From NCBI GenBank assembly GCA_002723345.1, contig PBNV01000008.1, forward strand, positions 1 through 64,000: DNA of 64,000 bases, read 5' to 3'. This DNA comes from Rhodospirillaceae bacterium. GTDB lineage: Bacteria > Pseudomonadota > Alphaproteobacteria > Rhodospirillales > UBA2165. Of this stretch, positions 9,000 to 19,551 are shown one piece after another. Under the pieces are notes generated by a model. That model was not told where the DNA came from. It saw only the letters and a program-made list of their open reading frames with translations, and did no database searches. Made by a program: the position numbers and the translations under genes. How positions within the stretch are numbered: position 1 is the stretch's first letter; each line of letters starts with the position of its first letter.

Positions 9000-11987
9000 T
9001 TAGCCTGCTGGGGCGTCGCCAAATATTTTTTTGAATACAGTGAATACACGTGTCGCGAGTGTCTCCAAAAACACCTCTAGGTCCTCCGGTATGCTGAAGT
9101 CTCCGAGATCTGCGAGGCTTCTTTGCAGTGGCTTCGGAAGCATGAGTAAGCTGCGTCCGTCCAACTGTCCTTCCAGGGTAAGTCGCAAATGGCCCTGAAT
9201 ACTCTGGAAGATCGAGAGGACTCGTTGGAGCAATTCTGCATCGCTGTGGTCCAATAATTTGTGCGCTGCGAGGTTCTTGAGAGCGCTCGCAGTATTAACG
9301 CATAATATGGACGGATGATCGGCTGCGTGTCGCAGTTGGAGATATTGAACGATGAATTCAATATCAACGATGCCCCCGCGAAAATATTTGATCTCCAAGA
9401 TCGAGTCCGTTCTATGTTCCTTGTCAATGCGCCCCCGCATCCCTGCAACGTCTGCAAGTAGTTGGATTGGCTCCCGGGTCCGGGTGAGTGTTTTTTCGAT
9501 TACTTGGTTTACCTGATTGATGAATTCAGCGTTACCGGAGATGGCGCGAGCTTTCGCCAGGGCCATATGTTCCCACGCCCATGAAGATTCATCGTGGTAT
9601 TTGGTAAAGGCGTCGATATGAGAAGCAAGTGGCCCAGCGGTTCCCGAAGGGCGCAATCTCATATCCACCTCGAACAGGTTTCCTTCAGCAGTGGGTGCCG
9701 TAAGCGAATTGATGAGTCTTTTGGTAAGACGACTGTAATACTGTCCCGGGGCTAGGGATTTTTTGCCATCTGATTTGTGTGCTCCTGCATCGTGATCATA
9801 GATTACGATAAGGTCGAGATCGGACGAGGGTGTCATCTCCCGCCCGCCCAATTTCCCCATACCCAAGACCATCCAACGGCCACCAGAGATCCTCCCATGT
9901 TGCTTGGAAAATTCCGCATGTACCTGCTCGGCTAAAGCAGAAATTACGGATCCTGCGATGTTACTGATGGCGGCACTGATGTTGCTCCATGGCGCCAATC
10001 TGCGGAGTGCGTGGATACCCACTTGGAGCATCCGGTCTCCAGCCCAGATCCTGCTCTGGTTCAGGCATGTTTCAAAGTCTGGTGCGGCAGCGAGTATGCC
10101 GCGGATTTCCCGTTCTAGGGTTTGCTCATCAGGTATCGCACCGTAAAACTCTGGCTCTAATACGTAGTCTAACAGACCGGGGCGCCGGCCTAAATGGCCA
10201 GCTAAACGGGGGGCACTGCCCATCACCTCGGCGACCACTTTCAAAAGCGAGGGATTTTCCCTGAAGAGAGAAAATATTTGAATGCCGGAGGGAAGGGCGC
10301 TTAGGAATCCATCAAATCTTCGAAGGGCGCCATCTGGATCCGGAGAATCGCCAAAGGCTGCTAGTAGTTGGGGCACAAGGTCTGTCAGAATTTGACGAGC
10401 TCTCTCTGTTCGCATGGCGCGATGGCGGCCCCGGTGCCAATTGCGAATTATATCTGCGACTGCGGAGGCGTCTCCGAAACCAAATTGTCTGAGCGTTTGA
10501 AGCGTCCCCGGGTCGTCATCTGTTCCAGTAAATATCAGATTCCCTGGGGTGATTTCGCGCGCGGGGTCCGAATGCTCTTCAAATAATTGAGCGTAATGCC
10601 CTTCCACGTTTATCAGGTAGCCGGTTAATGTTTCGCGGAATTCTTCCGAATTTTTATTTCCAAGGAACGTGGCTATGTGGCACAACCCCTCTTCGTCTGG
10701 CGGAATTTCATGCGTTTGCTGGTCTGCAATCATCTGTAAGCGGTGTTCCACTTTTCGGAGATACCAATAAGCGTCGACTAATTCTTTTGCAGTGCTGTCT
10801 GCAATCAGTCCTTTGTTGGCAAACATGCGGAGGGCATCTTCCGTCTTAATTTGCCGCAGTTCGGGGTGTTTTCCACCCCAGATAAGCTGCTGTGTTTGTA
10901 CGAAAAATTCCACTTCCCGAATGCCGCCTCGTCCCAATTTGACGTTATGGCCTTCAACTGACATCGTATCGGCTCCCCGATGGGCATTAATCTGCCGCTT
11001 AATAGCATGAATGTCCTGGATGGTTGCAAAATCCAAATTTTTGCGCCAGACAAATGGCGCCAATCTCTCAAGGAACCGCTCTCCAGCCCTCCCGTCACCG
11101 GCGACTTGCCGAGCTTTAATCATCGCCGCCCGTTCCCAGTTTTGTCCCAATCCCTCATAATAGCCCTCAGCCGCCTCCACGGAAATTGCCAATGGGGTTG
11201 CACTTGGGTCTGGCCGTAGCCGGAGGTCTGTCCGAAAAACGTATCCATCTTCCGTGCGTTCTGAGAGTAGTTGGATAAGATTCCGCGTCAGGCGCACCAA
11301 ATTTTGTTGGAGCTTCAACGGCGCGGTGGTGGAAATAACTTCAGGATCATAAACGACTATCAGGTCTATATCGCTCGAATAATTCAACTCCTGTGCCCCG
11401 AGTTTCCCCATGCCGAGAACGATGTAGCCTGACCCAAACTCGGGATCCCCAGGGTCCGGTAGGATGAGGGTCCCGGTTTCATGCGCCTGAAGCAACAGAT
11501 GCTTCACGCTGTGAGAGATTGATGAATCCGCGAGTTCACTAATGGCCTGGACTACTCTTGGCTCGGTCCAAAGTCCGGCAATATCGGCGAGGGCGATGGT
11601 CAGGGCGGCTCGCCGCTTAACCATTCTTAAAGTCTTTGCCGTTTGAGATGGGACAATTGTGCGAATCGATAAAATTTTGGAACATTTTAGGGGAGACAAG
11701 GCACGCCTATAAGATTCGTCCGGCCCCTGGAGGAGCAACGTCGAGAGGAAACCTGGGTCGGAAACGGACGCTTGGGTCAGAAAGGGACTGTTGCCGAACA
11801 TTGAGGCGAGTAGTTTGGATCCGTCAGGTGATTGGACAATTTCCAATAGATCGCTGTTGGTATCCGATTCGGGAAGTTTTTGTATAGCTTCGATTAGCCG
11901 TTTAATACCGATGTCGGCCCGTTCGCAATCATAAGGATCCGGGAGTTGATCAAGGACACCGAGATATTTTGCGTGTATCTTAGTCAT
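9000..11987 (-). CDS. glnE: Bifunctional glutamine synthetase adenylyltransferase/adenylyl-removing enzyme
   Basis: Controls glutamine synthetase by adding AMP to, and removing it from, GlnA in response to PII protein and glutamine. The 995-residue product has two copies of the nucleotidyltransferase core: GMGKLGAQELNYSSDIDL (about 190-210, adenylyl-removing half) and GMGKLGGREMTPSSDLDL (about 700-720, adenylylating half). Each is followed by its helical domain, and full length matches the family. GRGGIREVEF and RGGIVDIEF mark the paired helical domains. It is divergent from the AsmA-like gene, with about 120 bases between the starts. The start is the ATG at 11987. Confidence 0.97.
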   Translation of the reverse strand: MTKIHAKYLGVLDQLPDPYDCERADIGIKRLIEAIQKLPESDTNSDLLEIVQSPDGSKLLASMFGNSPFLTQASVSDPGFLSTLLLQGPDESYRRALSPLKCSKILSIRTIVPSQTAKTLRMVKRRAALTIALADIAGLWTEPRVVQAISELADSSISHSVKHLLLQAHETGTLILPDPGDPEFGSGYIVLGMGKLGAQELNYSSDIDLIVVYDPEVISTTAPLKLQQNLVRLTRNLIQLLSERTEDGYVFRTDLRLRPDPSATPLAISVEAAEGYYEGLGQNWERAAMIKARQVAGDGRAGERFLERLAPFVWRKNLDFATIQDIHAIKRQINAHRGADTMSVEGHNVKLGRGGIREVEFFVQTQQLIWGGKHPELRQIKTEDALRMFANKGLIADSTAKELVDAYWYLRKVEHRLQMIADQQTHEIPPDEEGLCHIATFLGNKNSEEFRETLTGYLINVEGHYAQLFEEHSDPAREITPGNLIFTGTDDDPGTLQTLRQFGFGDASAVADIIRNWHRGRHRAMRTERARQILTDLVPQLLAAFGDSPDPDGALRRFDGFLSALPSGIQIFSLFRENPSLLKVVAEVMGSAPRLAGHLGRRPGLLDYVLEPEFYGAIPDEQTLEREIRGILAAAPDFETCLNQSRIWAGDRMLQVGIHALRRLAPWSNISAAISNIAGSVISALAEQVHAEFSKQHGRISGGRWMVLGMGKLGGREMTPSSDLDLIVIYDHDAGAHKSDGKKSLAPGQYYSRLTKRLINSLTAPTAEGNLFEVDMRLRPSGTAGPLASHIDAFTKYHDESSWAWEHMALAKARAISGNAEFINQVNQVIEKTLTRTREPIQLLADVAGMRGRIDKEHRTDSILEIKYFRGGIVDIEFIVQYLQLRHAADHPSILCVNTASALKNLAAHKLLDHSDAELLQRVLSIFQSIQGHLRLTLEGQLDGRSLLMLPKPLQRSLADLGDFSIPEDLEVFLETLATRVFTVFKKIFGDAPAG

Positions 11988-12107
11988 AGCTTCCTAACCC
12001 TTCAAGAGTGCTTTATGACTGATGCAGGGTCAAGGAAGTCAGTCTGGCCGACGAATTTACCTTTGGCCTTGTGACATACTGAATTGACAAATGGAAAACG
12101 TTTAAGA

Positions 12108-15100
12108 ATGTCAGAAGAAGCTAACCAGAACTCCCCGGGATTTTTAAGGAAGAGCATAAGGCTAGCGGTTCAACTCGCCGGCGTGCTGACCGTTGGTTCC
12201 ATTATTGTTGCTGGAGTTTTGACTTGGCGCCTGACCTCCGGGCCAGTTTCAATAACCCCGTTAACCCCTTATTTTGAATCTGCTCTGAGTTCCCGGACGG
12301 GGTCTTTTATGGTTAACGTGGATGATACGATTCTCAAATGGGTCGGTGGTGATCGCGCGGTCGATCTTATCCTTCGCGGAACACGTGTCCTAAGTCCGGA
12401 AGGCCAAATATTTGTCCAAGTTCCCGAACTCGCCATTTCTCTCAGCGCGTCCGCCTTGTTGAGAGGCGAACTCGCGCCCAAAAGCCTTTATGTGTCTGGC
12501 GCCAGCATTACCGTTATTCGAGATATCGACGGCCGCTTGGGAATCGAGCTTCCTCAAGGCCAAAGGTCGAGCGAGGGACTTGTGGGCAAGTTGCTCAAGG
12601 AATTTGTCCGGACGTCTGATAAAGAGACCGCCCTTATCGAGCTCAGACGCCTCCAGATCGATAATGCAACTGTAAACGTAGATGACCGAAAATTGGGTGT
12701 CACCTGGACGGCGCCGAAATCCAGCATATCGATCGCTCGGACCGACACCGGAATTACCAGTTGGGCACAATTTGAGCTCTTGTTGGGAGAGCAGAGAGCA
12801 ACTGTCAACCTCAACGGGTTTTTTAATCTGGCCCGAGAAGAACTGTCGTTGACCTTCGGGTTTACCGACGTTTCTCCATTACAGATCACCGGACTTTCAA
12901 GGAAATTCGAGACCCTGCGATATTTTGATGCGCCCGTTACGGGGTCTGTCGCTCTTCGATTTACAGCAAATGGTGTCACAGACTCAGTTGACTTTGATTT
13001 GGAGACGGATGCCGGCAAACTTCATGTTCCCGATCCCTTTGAAACGGAAGTAGCCATCCAAAGCGCGCGCCTCAAGGGTTCCTTTGACCGATCACGCTCA
13101 TTATTGGATATTGAAAACGCTAGCATCAATCTTGGAGCGCGAGGCACACTTTATTTGCCCCGGCCGTTGAGCCATAGGCTCCCCGTGCGGGGCATATCAA
13201 TGTCCGCAAAATATTGGGTGAGTGCGGAGAAATTCCAGTTGGAAAAGTTTGTCGCCGATCTTGCCGGACCGAGGGTCGAGGCGCGAGGTGTCTTTCAGGA
13301 AATCGCGGGAGAGAAGAGTTTTGAGCTTAAGGCAACGGCACATCAGTTTGAGATGAATACCCTCGGGTATTATTGGCCCACTAAGATTGCGGATATCGCG
13401 CGTGAGTGGATGTTGGCAAATCTCTCAGATGGGACGATGCCACAGGCAAGAGCGGCGATCAGCGGGCGATGGAGCGATAGCCATGGGTTCTCTCTGGATA
13501 CGTTTATCGGAGATATGGAGGTCCAGGGCTTGGCCGTAAATTATTTGTCGCCAATGCCGCCGGCTGAGAATGTCTCCGGGTTTGCAAAATTTAATAAAAG
13601 GACATTTGAAGTGACCCTGAAGAGCGGACGCCTTCCAGGCTTGTCCCTGAAGAGCGGTAATCTCTTATTCACAGGGCTTGATCAACAAGATCAATTCTTA
13701 GATATGGACCTAACCGTCAACGGGCCATTTAAATCAGCGCTAGAATTTATGGATAGCGAGCCGTTGGGTTTCGCAAAGGCTGTAAATTTTCAGCCTGACG
13801 GCGTGACGGGCCAGGCCGTGGCGCGAGTTAAGCTGGGGTTTCTGGTCGAGCGGGCGACATCGCCAGAAAATGTGGAGGTTTCCGCCACGGCGTCTTTGGA
13901 AGATATCTCGATCCCTGACATCGCTCTCGGTCATACCCTCTCGGCTGGCGATCTCAATCTAAAAGCTGACAATAACGGATTAGTAGTATCTGGAACGGCC
14001 AATATCGCTAGAATTCCTATGACGTTGGAATGGCAGGAGAAATTTCAGAGTGATGTTGAAGACAAAACACAAATCTCAATGATAGCAGATCTCCCCGCCG
14101 AAAAATTTCGATCCATCACGGGACTTGGATCGATGTCGCTCGGGCCAGTATTTGTGGACGGTGACCTCGGCGTTGGACTTCAAGTCGCGATGAACCAAGA
14201 GCGAGCCGGGCGCTTTGATTTGGACCTTAATCTCCTTGAGACTGACATCACCATACCTCATTTAGGTTGGCGAAAATCTGCCAAGGTTAAGTCTGCCGCA
14301 AAAATCTCAGCGGAATTTGAGGCCGTGCGACTAACCCGCATTGAGCTGTTTGACTTGGCGGGCGGTGGTGTCAAGCTAACAGGTGATGCGGTGTTCTCAA
14401 AAAATGCAGTTGAAACCGTCAATATTCAAAAATTTTTGTTGGGCCGGAGTGACGTTTCCGGTCGCGTGGCTCGCCGAGATGGAGGCTGGTCGGTCTCGGT
14501 TCGTGGGCCGAGACTTGATATCTCTGCCCTCCTTGATCATGAAGATGAAGCTGCCCATTCACGGGAACCAGGCCCCGAGCTTGGCGTGAACCTTGAGGTC
14601 GGCCGGTTGGAGGTCTCGGATGGTAATTATCTTCATAATGTATCTGGCAGGTTAAAAAATAACGGGCGGGTATGGACGGAGCTGGATGTGATTGCCACAG
14701 TGGATGGGGGGAAATCATTGATTGTTAACCTGTCCCCTGTTGCTGGCAAACGGCTGCTGTCCATCGGAGCGGAGGATGCCGGAGCGGTTCTAAAAAGTCT
14801 CGGTTATTACGAGAACATCGTCGGCGGCAAGCTCGCAATAAAGGCAGAGTACGAAGACATGACCCCGGACAGCATTGTTACCGGCCAGGCGCTGATTGAG
14901 GATTTCCGGCTTGTGGACGCCCCCGTGCTTGCGAGGCTCTTGAGCATTGCATCAATCACGGGTATTCCGGCAGAACTCGCCGGAGCTGGGTTGTCGTTTC
15001 AGCAATTAACCGTGCCCTTTGTCCATGATAACGGGTTGATTCGTATTAATGATGCAAAGGCAGGTGGGATTAGTTTGGGTATAACGGCCAACGGTAATAT

Positions 15101-15413
15101 CGATACTGATTTGGATACTCTAAATATTAAGGGTTCAGTGGCGCCGCTGGATAAAATCAACAGTCTGTTGGGGAATATCCCTCTTTTCGGGGTTTTCTTC
15201 TCCGGTGGCGAAAAAGGTGGTGGCGTTTTCGCGGCGGAATATTCCATGGCGGGCCCGTTTGATGACCCGGAAATTTCAACCAATCCTCTGTCGGCTTTAA
15301 CGCCCGGTATTTTCCGGAAAATTTTTGGGGTCCTTCCTGATAGAGGGACTTCTGAAGATCGCGGGGGAGCAAATAAACTTGATACTCTGAAACAACCAAG
15401 TTTATATGATTAG
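12108..15413 (+). CDS. AsmA/YhdP-like envelope protein (DUF3971 type)
   Basis: A very large protein (1101 residues from the ATG at 12108; a TTG at 12084 in the same frame would add eight residues). One N-terminal membrane segment (about 22-47) anchors a long, repetitive beta-rich periplasmic part. Two late stretches match the conserved C-terminal AsmA-like region: FRLVDAPVLARLLSIASITG (about 950) and the following KAGGISLGITANGNID. Family members such as E. coli YhdP and TamB are bridge-like proteins that carry phospholipids from the inner to the outer membrane; that role is inferred here from the fold. It ends one base from the convergent tyrS stop. Confidence 0.85.
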   Translation: MSEEANQNSPGFLRKSIRLAVQLAGVLTVGSIIVAGVLTWRLTSGPVSITPLTPYFESALSSRTGSFMVNVDDTILKWVGGDRAVDLILRGTRVLSPEGQIFVQVPELAISLSASALLRGELAPKSLYVSGASITVIRDIDGRLGIELPQGQRSSEGLVGKLLKEFVRTSDKETALIELRRLQIDNATVNVDDRKLGVTWTAPKSSISIARTDTGITSWAQFELLLGEQRATVNLNGFFNLAREELSLTFGFTDVSPLQITGLSRKFETLRYFDAPVTGSVALRFTANGVTDSVDFDLETDAGKLHVPDPFETEVAIQSARLKGSFDRSRSLLDIENASINLGARGTLYLPRPLSHRLPVRGISMSAKYWVSAEKFQLEKFVADLAGPRVEARGVFQEIAGEKSFELKATAHQFEMNTLGYYWPTKIADIAREWMLANLSDGTMPQARAAISGRWSDSHGFSLDTFIGDMEVQGLAVNYLSPMPPAENVSGFAKFNKRTFEVTLKSGRLPGLSLKSGNLLFTGLDQQDQFLDMDLTVNGPFKSALEFMDSEPLGFAKAVNFQPDGVTGQAVARVKLGFLVERATSPENVEVSATASLEDISIPDIALGHTLSAGDLNLKADNNGLVVSGTANIARIPMTLEWQEKFQSDVEDKTQISMIADLPAEKFRSITGLGSMSLGPVFVDGDLGVGLQVAMNQERAGRFDLDLNLLETDITIPHLGWRKSAKVKSAAKISAEFEAVRLTRIELFDLAGGGVKLTGDAVFSKNAVETVNIQKFLLGRSDVSGRVARRDGGWSVSVRGPRLDISALLDHEDEAAHSREPGPELGVNLEVGRLEVSDGNYLHNVSGRLKNNGRVWTELDVIATVDGGKSLIVNLSPVAGKRLLSIGAEDAGAVLKSLGYYENIVGGKLAIKAEYEDMTPDSIVTGQALIEDFRLVDAPVLARLLSIASITGIPAELAGAGLSFQQLTVPFVHDNGLIRINDAKAGGISLGITANGNIDTDLDTLNIKGSVAPLDKINSLLGNIPLFGVFFSGGEKGGGVFAAEYSMAGPFDDPEISTNPLSALTPGIFRKIFGVLPDRGTSEDRGGANKLDTLKQPSLYD

Positions 15414-15414
15414 A

Positions 15415-16668
15415 TCAGTCGGGGAGAACCAGAACGTGACGTTTTTTCCCGGCCGTTAACTTAATGAATCCCTCAGCATTCATGTCCGAAGTCCCTATTT
15501 TCTGCATTTCATTTGAAACGGCTGCACCATTGACTCTTGCACCACCGCCCTTGATCAAACGCCGGGCCTCGCCCCTAGAGTTTGTGAGTCCCGCTTGATG
15601 GAATAGTTCAAAGGCGGCAATGCCAAGCTGGAGATTACCTGATGAGATTTCTACGGTGGGCAGATCAATACCCGCGCCGCCGGACTCAAAAGTCTCCTGC
15701 GCTGTTATTCGTGCCGCGTCTGCGGCATCGCTGCCGTGACAGAGCGCGGTGACATTCGTCGCCAATATTTTCTTAGCTTCGTTTAATTCCGCGCCTTCCA
15801 GGGACTCCAGTCTCGCAATTTCGCTCAACGGTAACTCCGTGAACAAACGGAGGAACTTACCGACGTCAGCATCCTCGGTGTTCCGCCAATACTGCCAGAA
15901 TTCATATGAGGAGGTTAGACTTTCGTTCAGCCACACAGCGCCTGCGGCCGTTTTTCCCATCTTTGCGCCAGATGCCGTTGTTAAGAGTGGGGAGGTAAGG
16001 CCAAGTAACGGCACTTGGTCGACGCGGCGGCCAAGTTCAACACCATTAATAATGTTTCCCCATTGATCGGAACCCCCCATTTGCATTCGGCAGTTAAAAC
16101 GCCGTGAGAGTTCCAGAAAATCATAAGCCTGAAGAATCATATAATTGAACTCAAGGAACGTTAGCGGGTGTTCCCTGTCGAGACGTAATTTGACGCTGTC
16201 AAACTTCAACATGCGATTGATGGTGAAATGCGGGCCATAATCGCGAAGGAACTCAATATAGTTGAGTTCGTCCAACCAGTCGGCATTGTTGACCATCAGC
16301 GCGCCATTTGGGTCATCGCCAAAGGTCAGGTAATTGGAGAAGATGCTTTTTATACTGGTCAGATTTTTACTGATCTGGCTTGTGGTCAGAAGCCTCCGGC
16401 TCTGGTCCTTGCCGGACGGATCACCGACTTTTGTTGTCCCGCCGCCCATTAGCACGAGGGGTTGATGGCCTGTCTGTTGCAGCCATCGCAGAAGCATAAT
16501 TGGCAGAAGGCTGCCGGCGTGCAGGCTCGTAGCTGTGCAGTCAAAGCCGATATAGGCGGTAATGATCTCGCGGCTTGCGAGGTCATCTAAGGCCTCTATA
16601 TCCGAGCAGTCTTGAATAAAGCCTCGTTCCATAACAGTTTGAACGAATTCTGATTTGTGTTTGGCCAT
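15415..16668 (-). CDS. tyrS: Tyrosyl-tRNA synthetase
   Basis: Class I aminoacyl-tRNA synthetase that charges tRNA-Tyr. The product has 417 residues: a Rossmann catalytic domain with [15 protein letters not shown] (HIGH-like HAGS at about 51-54), [15 protein letters not shown], the tyrosine-binding [13 protein letters not shown], the [10 protein letters not shown] motif, and KMGKT (about 236-240) in place of KMSKS. The C-terminal S4 RNA-binding domain contains [18 protein letters not shown]. Length and motif order are those of bacterial TyrRS type 1. Divergent from anmK with about 100 bases between. Confidence 0.97.
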   Translation of the reverse strand: MAKHKSEFVQTVMERGFIQDCSDIEALDDLASREIITAYIGFDCTATSLHAGSLLPIMLLRWLQQTGHQPLVLMGGGTTKVGDPSGKDQSRRLLTTSQISKNLTSIKSIFSNYLTFGDDPNGALMVNNADWLDELNYIEFLRDYGPHFTINRMLKFDSVKLRLDREHPLTFLEFNYMILQAYDFLELSRRFNCRMQMGGSDQWGNIINGVELGRRVDQVPLLGLTSPLLTTASGAKMGKTAAGAVWLNESLTSSYEFWQYWRNTEDADVGKFLRLFTELPLSEIARLESLEGAELNEAKKILATNVTALCHGSDAADAARITAQETFESGGAGIDLPTVEISSGNLQLGIAAFELFHQAGLTNSRGEARRLIKGGGARVNGAAVSNEMQKIGTSDMNAEGFIKLTAGKKRHVLVLPD

Positions 16669-16766
16669 AAGTTCGCCGCTTCCTATTATGATATCCGATA
16701 CTTGCCGGAAGGCCGGTCGTTTAGCACAATCACTTTACAGGTACAACGGTCGGGGCGGCGGACGAG

Positions 16767-17885
16767 TTGAGTGCTACAAAAATATACAGAGCGATCGGGC
16801 TTATGAGTGGCACATCCATGGACGGTATCGATGTAGCGTATCTTGAGAGCGACGGTGAAGCCATTGGGCAATTGGGGGGGCATTTAACGGTGCCCTATAC
16901 AAAACAGTTCCGAGAGAAACTCCGGGCCCTTATTGCCTTGGACAACGGCCCAGAGAGAGCCGTAAAAAGTGCCCGAAAGAGTGTTGAGGACGAACTAACG
17001 TTGCTTCATGCGGAGGCAGTAACGAGGTTTATGTCCGAGGAAAACCTGTCTTCCCCTGACGTCGATGTGGTGGGGTTTCACGGCCACACGATTGATCACA
17101 ATCCAAACCGAGGCTACACCGTGCAAATTGGTGATGGACCAACATTGTCCCGTCTCCTGAAACTCCCTGTGGTCCACGACTTTCGGTCAAATGACGTGTG
17201 GAATGGGGGGCAGGGAGCCCCTCTGGCCCCGATTTTCCACGCTGCCCTGTTCGCAGCCGTGGAAAAACCGACCGCCGTTCTGAACATTGGTGGTGTGGCA
17301 AATGTCACTTGGATCGGTGAGGAGCTGCGCAGCATGCTGTCTTTTGATACTGGTCCCGGGAATGCCCTGATCGATGACTGGGTTCAGGCGCATGGTGCCG
17401 GTGACTATGATGAGAGCGGAAAAAACGCCGCTGCTGGCTCGGTCGACCACGCTATTCTACGGATGTTGTTGGAGGACCCGTATTTTATCGCGCATCCGCC
17501 AAAATCCCTGGATCGAAAAACTCTCTCTGGGGCCTGCGTGGAAGGCCTGACTCTGGAAGATGGAGCAGCTACGCTGGCAATGTTCACGGTGAGGTCAATT
17601 GGGTTGGCCGTGCAGCATTTTCCGGTGCCCCCCGGGCAGTGGATTGTGTGTGGCGGCGGGCGACACAATCATTATATTATGGACTGTTTGAGTAGAGAGG
17701 TGTCGTGCGCTGTTTCGGGGTCGGATGCATTGGGTTGGAACGGCGATGCAATAGAGGCGCAGGCTTTCGCCTTTTTAGCGATCCGGTCGATACTTGAGTT
17801 GCCGATTACTTTTCCCGGCACAACGGGTGTCGCGAGACCGTTGACCGGCGGTCGCGTTGATGTGCCCGCCGACAATTGTGGGTAG
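16767..17885 (+). CDS. anmK: Anhydro-N-acetylmuramic acid kinase
   Basis: Cytoplasmic kinase that phosphorylates and hydrolyses 1,6-anhydroMurNAc in peptidoglycan recycling, giving MurNAc-6-phosphate. The 372-residue product starts at TTG 16767 and opens with GLMSGTSMDGIDVAY, the phosphate-binding signature of the family. GFHGHTIDHNP, DFRSNDVWNGGQGAPLAP (with the catalytic Asp) and NIGGVANVTWI follow in the normal order. The neighbouring tyrS/anmK divergent pair is common in alphaproteobacteria. Confidence 0.95.
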   Translation: MSATKIYRAIGLMSGTSMDGIDVAYLESDGEAIGQLGGHLTVPYTKQFREKLRALIALDNGPERAVKSARKSVEDELTLLHAEAVTRFMSEENLSSPDVDVVGFHGHTIDHNPNRGYTVQIGDGPTLSRLLKLPVVHDFRSNDVWNGGQGAPLAPIFHAALFAAVEKPTAVLNIGGVANVTWIGEELRSMLSFDTGPGNALIDDWVQAHGAGDYDESGKNAAAGSVDHAILRMLLEDPYFIAHPPKSLDRKTLSGACVEGLTLEDGAATLAMFTVRSIGLAVQHFPVPPGQWIVCGGGRHNHYIMDCLSREVSCAVSGSDALGWNGDAIEAQAFAFLAIRSILELPITFPGTTGVARPLTGGRVDVPADNCG

Positions 17886-17893
17886 TTTCATTT

Positions 17894-18571
17894 TCATGCT
17901 CGTTTTTTTTCGTTTGCCTGCCCGTCAGGTTCCAGTACTTGTAATTTGTCGAGATAGGTGCCGATTTCTGTGGTGAGGGAGTCAAAGCGATCCTGGTAAA
18001 AGTGATCTGCCCCCTTTATCAAACTGTATTCGACGGCAATATTTTTCTGCCCATCGAGCTTTTGAGCTAATTTCTTTACCGCCTCCGGGGGGACATGCTC
18101 GTCAGTGTCGCCGTGCACAATAATGCCGGACGATGGGCAGGGAGCGAGGAAGGAGAAATCTTCGGTGCCCGCTGGTGGCGACACCGCTACAAATCCATCG
18201 ATTTCTGGCCGGCGCATCATCAACTGCATGGCGATTAGCGCGCCGAACGAGTACCCACCAATCCAGCAATACGGACTGTTAGTGTTGAATTGTTGGACCC
18301 AGTCAAACGCATATGCTGCATCACTTAATTCACCGACGCCATTATCGAAAACTCCCTGTGAGCGACCTACACCGCGGAAATTAAAACGCAGGACAGAGAA
18401 ACCCCTCTCTACAAATGCATTATACATAATATAGACGATACGGTTGTTCATGTTCCCGCCGTGGAGCGGGTGGGGGTGCAGCACGATAGCTATCGGAGCA
18501 TCGGCTTGTTTACTTTTGTGATAGCGACCTTCGAGCCTGCCATCCGGTCCGTTGAAAATAACTTCTGGCAT
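17894..18571 (-). CDS. Alpha/beta hydrolase (COG2945 type)
   Basis: A 225-residue cytoplasmic alpha/beta hydrolase. LHPHPLHGGNMNN (about 34-46) forms the oxyanion part, GYSFGALIAMQ holds the nucleophile serine, GDTDEHVPP the acid and GADHFY the catalytic histidine. Members of this group are usually annotated as hydrolases of unknown substrate. A GTG at 18589 in the same frame is possible, but MPEVIFNGPDGRLEG is the typical family N-terminus and AGG lies 8 bases before that ATG. Divergent from cysE, so it shares the control region that carries the IscR-like site. Confidence 0.8.
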   Translation of the reverse strand: MPEVIFNGPDGRLEGRYHKSKQADAPIAIVLHPHPLHGGNMNNRIVYIMYNAFVERGFSVLRFNFRGVGRSQGVFDNGVGELSDAAYAFDWVQQFNTNSPYCWIGGYSFGALIAMQLMMRRPEIDGFVAVSPPAGTEDFSFLAPCPSSGIIVHGDTDEHVPPEAVKKLAQKLDGQKNIAVEYSLIKGADHFYQDRFDSLTTEIGTYLDKLQVLEPDGQANEKKRA

Positions 18572-18675
18572 GTGAGAACCTGAACTCACTCTATAATTAA
18601 CTAAATTGACAAATTAATCCGACTAATTAGATGGGACTCTCTCGATAACCGCTCGACTTGCGGCCAAATATAAAT

Positions 18676-18690
18676 TGACTAAATTAGTCA
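18676..18690. promoter_or_regulatory. IscR-type operator before the cysE-iscR-suf operon
   Basis: TGACTAAATTAGTCA is a 15-base palindrome, broken only at its centre, preceded by T and followed by GGT. It resembles the IscR site known from alphaproteobacterial regulons (TTGACT...AGTCA). It lies about 20 bases before a plausible -10 box TATAAA (18709-18714), so bound IscR would cover the -35 region. A weaker sequence around 18623-18630 (CTAATTAG) could be a second site nearer the hydrolase gene. Autoregulation is likely because iscR is the second gene of the operon. Confidence 0.75.
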
Positions 18691-18793
18691 GGTAAACTAA
18701 TGACTACTATAAATATAAGGCGTCGCGTCCGAAAACCCAAGCACTATGAATGCTTTGGAGTAGCGTAGTGCCATCATCAGTGGAACCTTAAAT

Positions 18794-19528
18794 ATGACCC
18801 TCGGTATTTTTACACGCCTGACCGAAGATATCGACTCTTTTATTACCCGTGACCCTGCCGCCCGGTCACGCGTTGAAGTGTTGCTCTGCTATCCCGGTTA
18901 TCACTCGGTACTTTTCTACAGGCTAGCAAACGCGCTGTGGCGCCGTAGGTTGAAGTTGTTAGGACGTTTCATCTCTAACATTGGAAAAATACTCACCGGA
19001 ATAGAGATCCATCCGGGGGCTACCATTGGCCGGCGGTTTTTCATCGACCATGGCAATGGCATCGTGATTGGTGAAACCTCGGAAATTGCTGACGATGTGA
19101 CACTTTATCAGGGGGTTACGCTCGGCGGCACATCATTGGAAAAAGGAAAACGGCACCCGACCCTGAAAAACGACGTGATAGTCGGGGCAGGTGCCCAGGT
19201 TCTGGGTCCTATCATCGTGGGTGACGGGGCACGTATTGGAGCCAACGCTGTCGTCCTGAAGGATGTTCCTAAAGGCGCCACCATGGTCGGTATTCCTGCA
19301 AAGATGGTCATGGGACGAGACAAGGGACTGACTGAGGAGTTTACTGCTTATGGAACACCGACCGAGGATTTGCCCGACCCAATATTACGCAGTTTCGAGA
19401 GCCTGAGGGCGCAGCTCAACGTTCTCGCAAAACGCGTAAAAGATTTGGAAGTCGAACTAGAAGAAGCAAAGCCCATGGCTGGTAGCGATGTTGCAAATGA
19501 CAAGGGGTTATCATCCTCCGGGGGATAA
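18794..19528 (+). CDS. cysE: Serine O-acetyltransferase
   Basis: Makes O-acetylserine from serine and acetyl-CoA, the committed step to cysteine. The 244-residue product has the N-terminal helical part ([28 protein letters not shown]) and a left-handed beta-helix of hexapeptide repeats (about 75-180), with [22 protein letters not shown] holding the catalytic histidines. A coiled charged tail (about 200-240) follows. First gene of the cys-isc-suf operon, 23 bases before iscR. Its place fits supply of cysteine to the three cysteine desulfurases downstream, and control by the IscR-type site upstream. Confidence 0.95.
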   Translation: MTLGIFTRLTEDIDSFITRDPAARSRVEVLLCYPGYHSVLFYRLANALWRRRLKLLGRFISNIGKILTGIEIHPGATIGRRFFIDHGNGIVIGETSEIADDVTLYQGVTLGGTSLEKGKRHPTLKNDVIVGAGAQVLGPIIVGDGARIGANAVVLKDVPKGATMVGIPAKMVMGRDKGLTEEFTAYGTPTEDLPDPILRSFESLRAQLNVLAKRVKDLEVELEEAKPMAGSDVANDKGLSSSGG

Positions 19529-19551
19529 TTCTTAGTGAAGGGAGAGTTATC

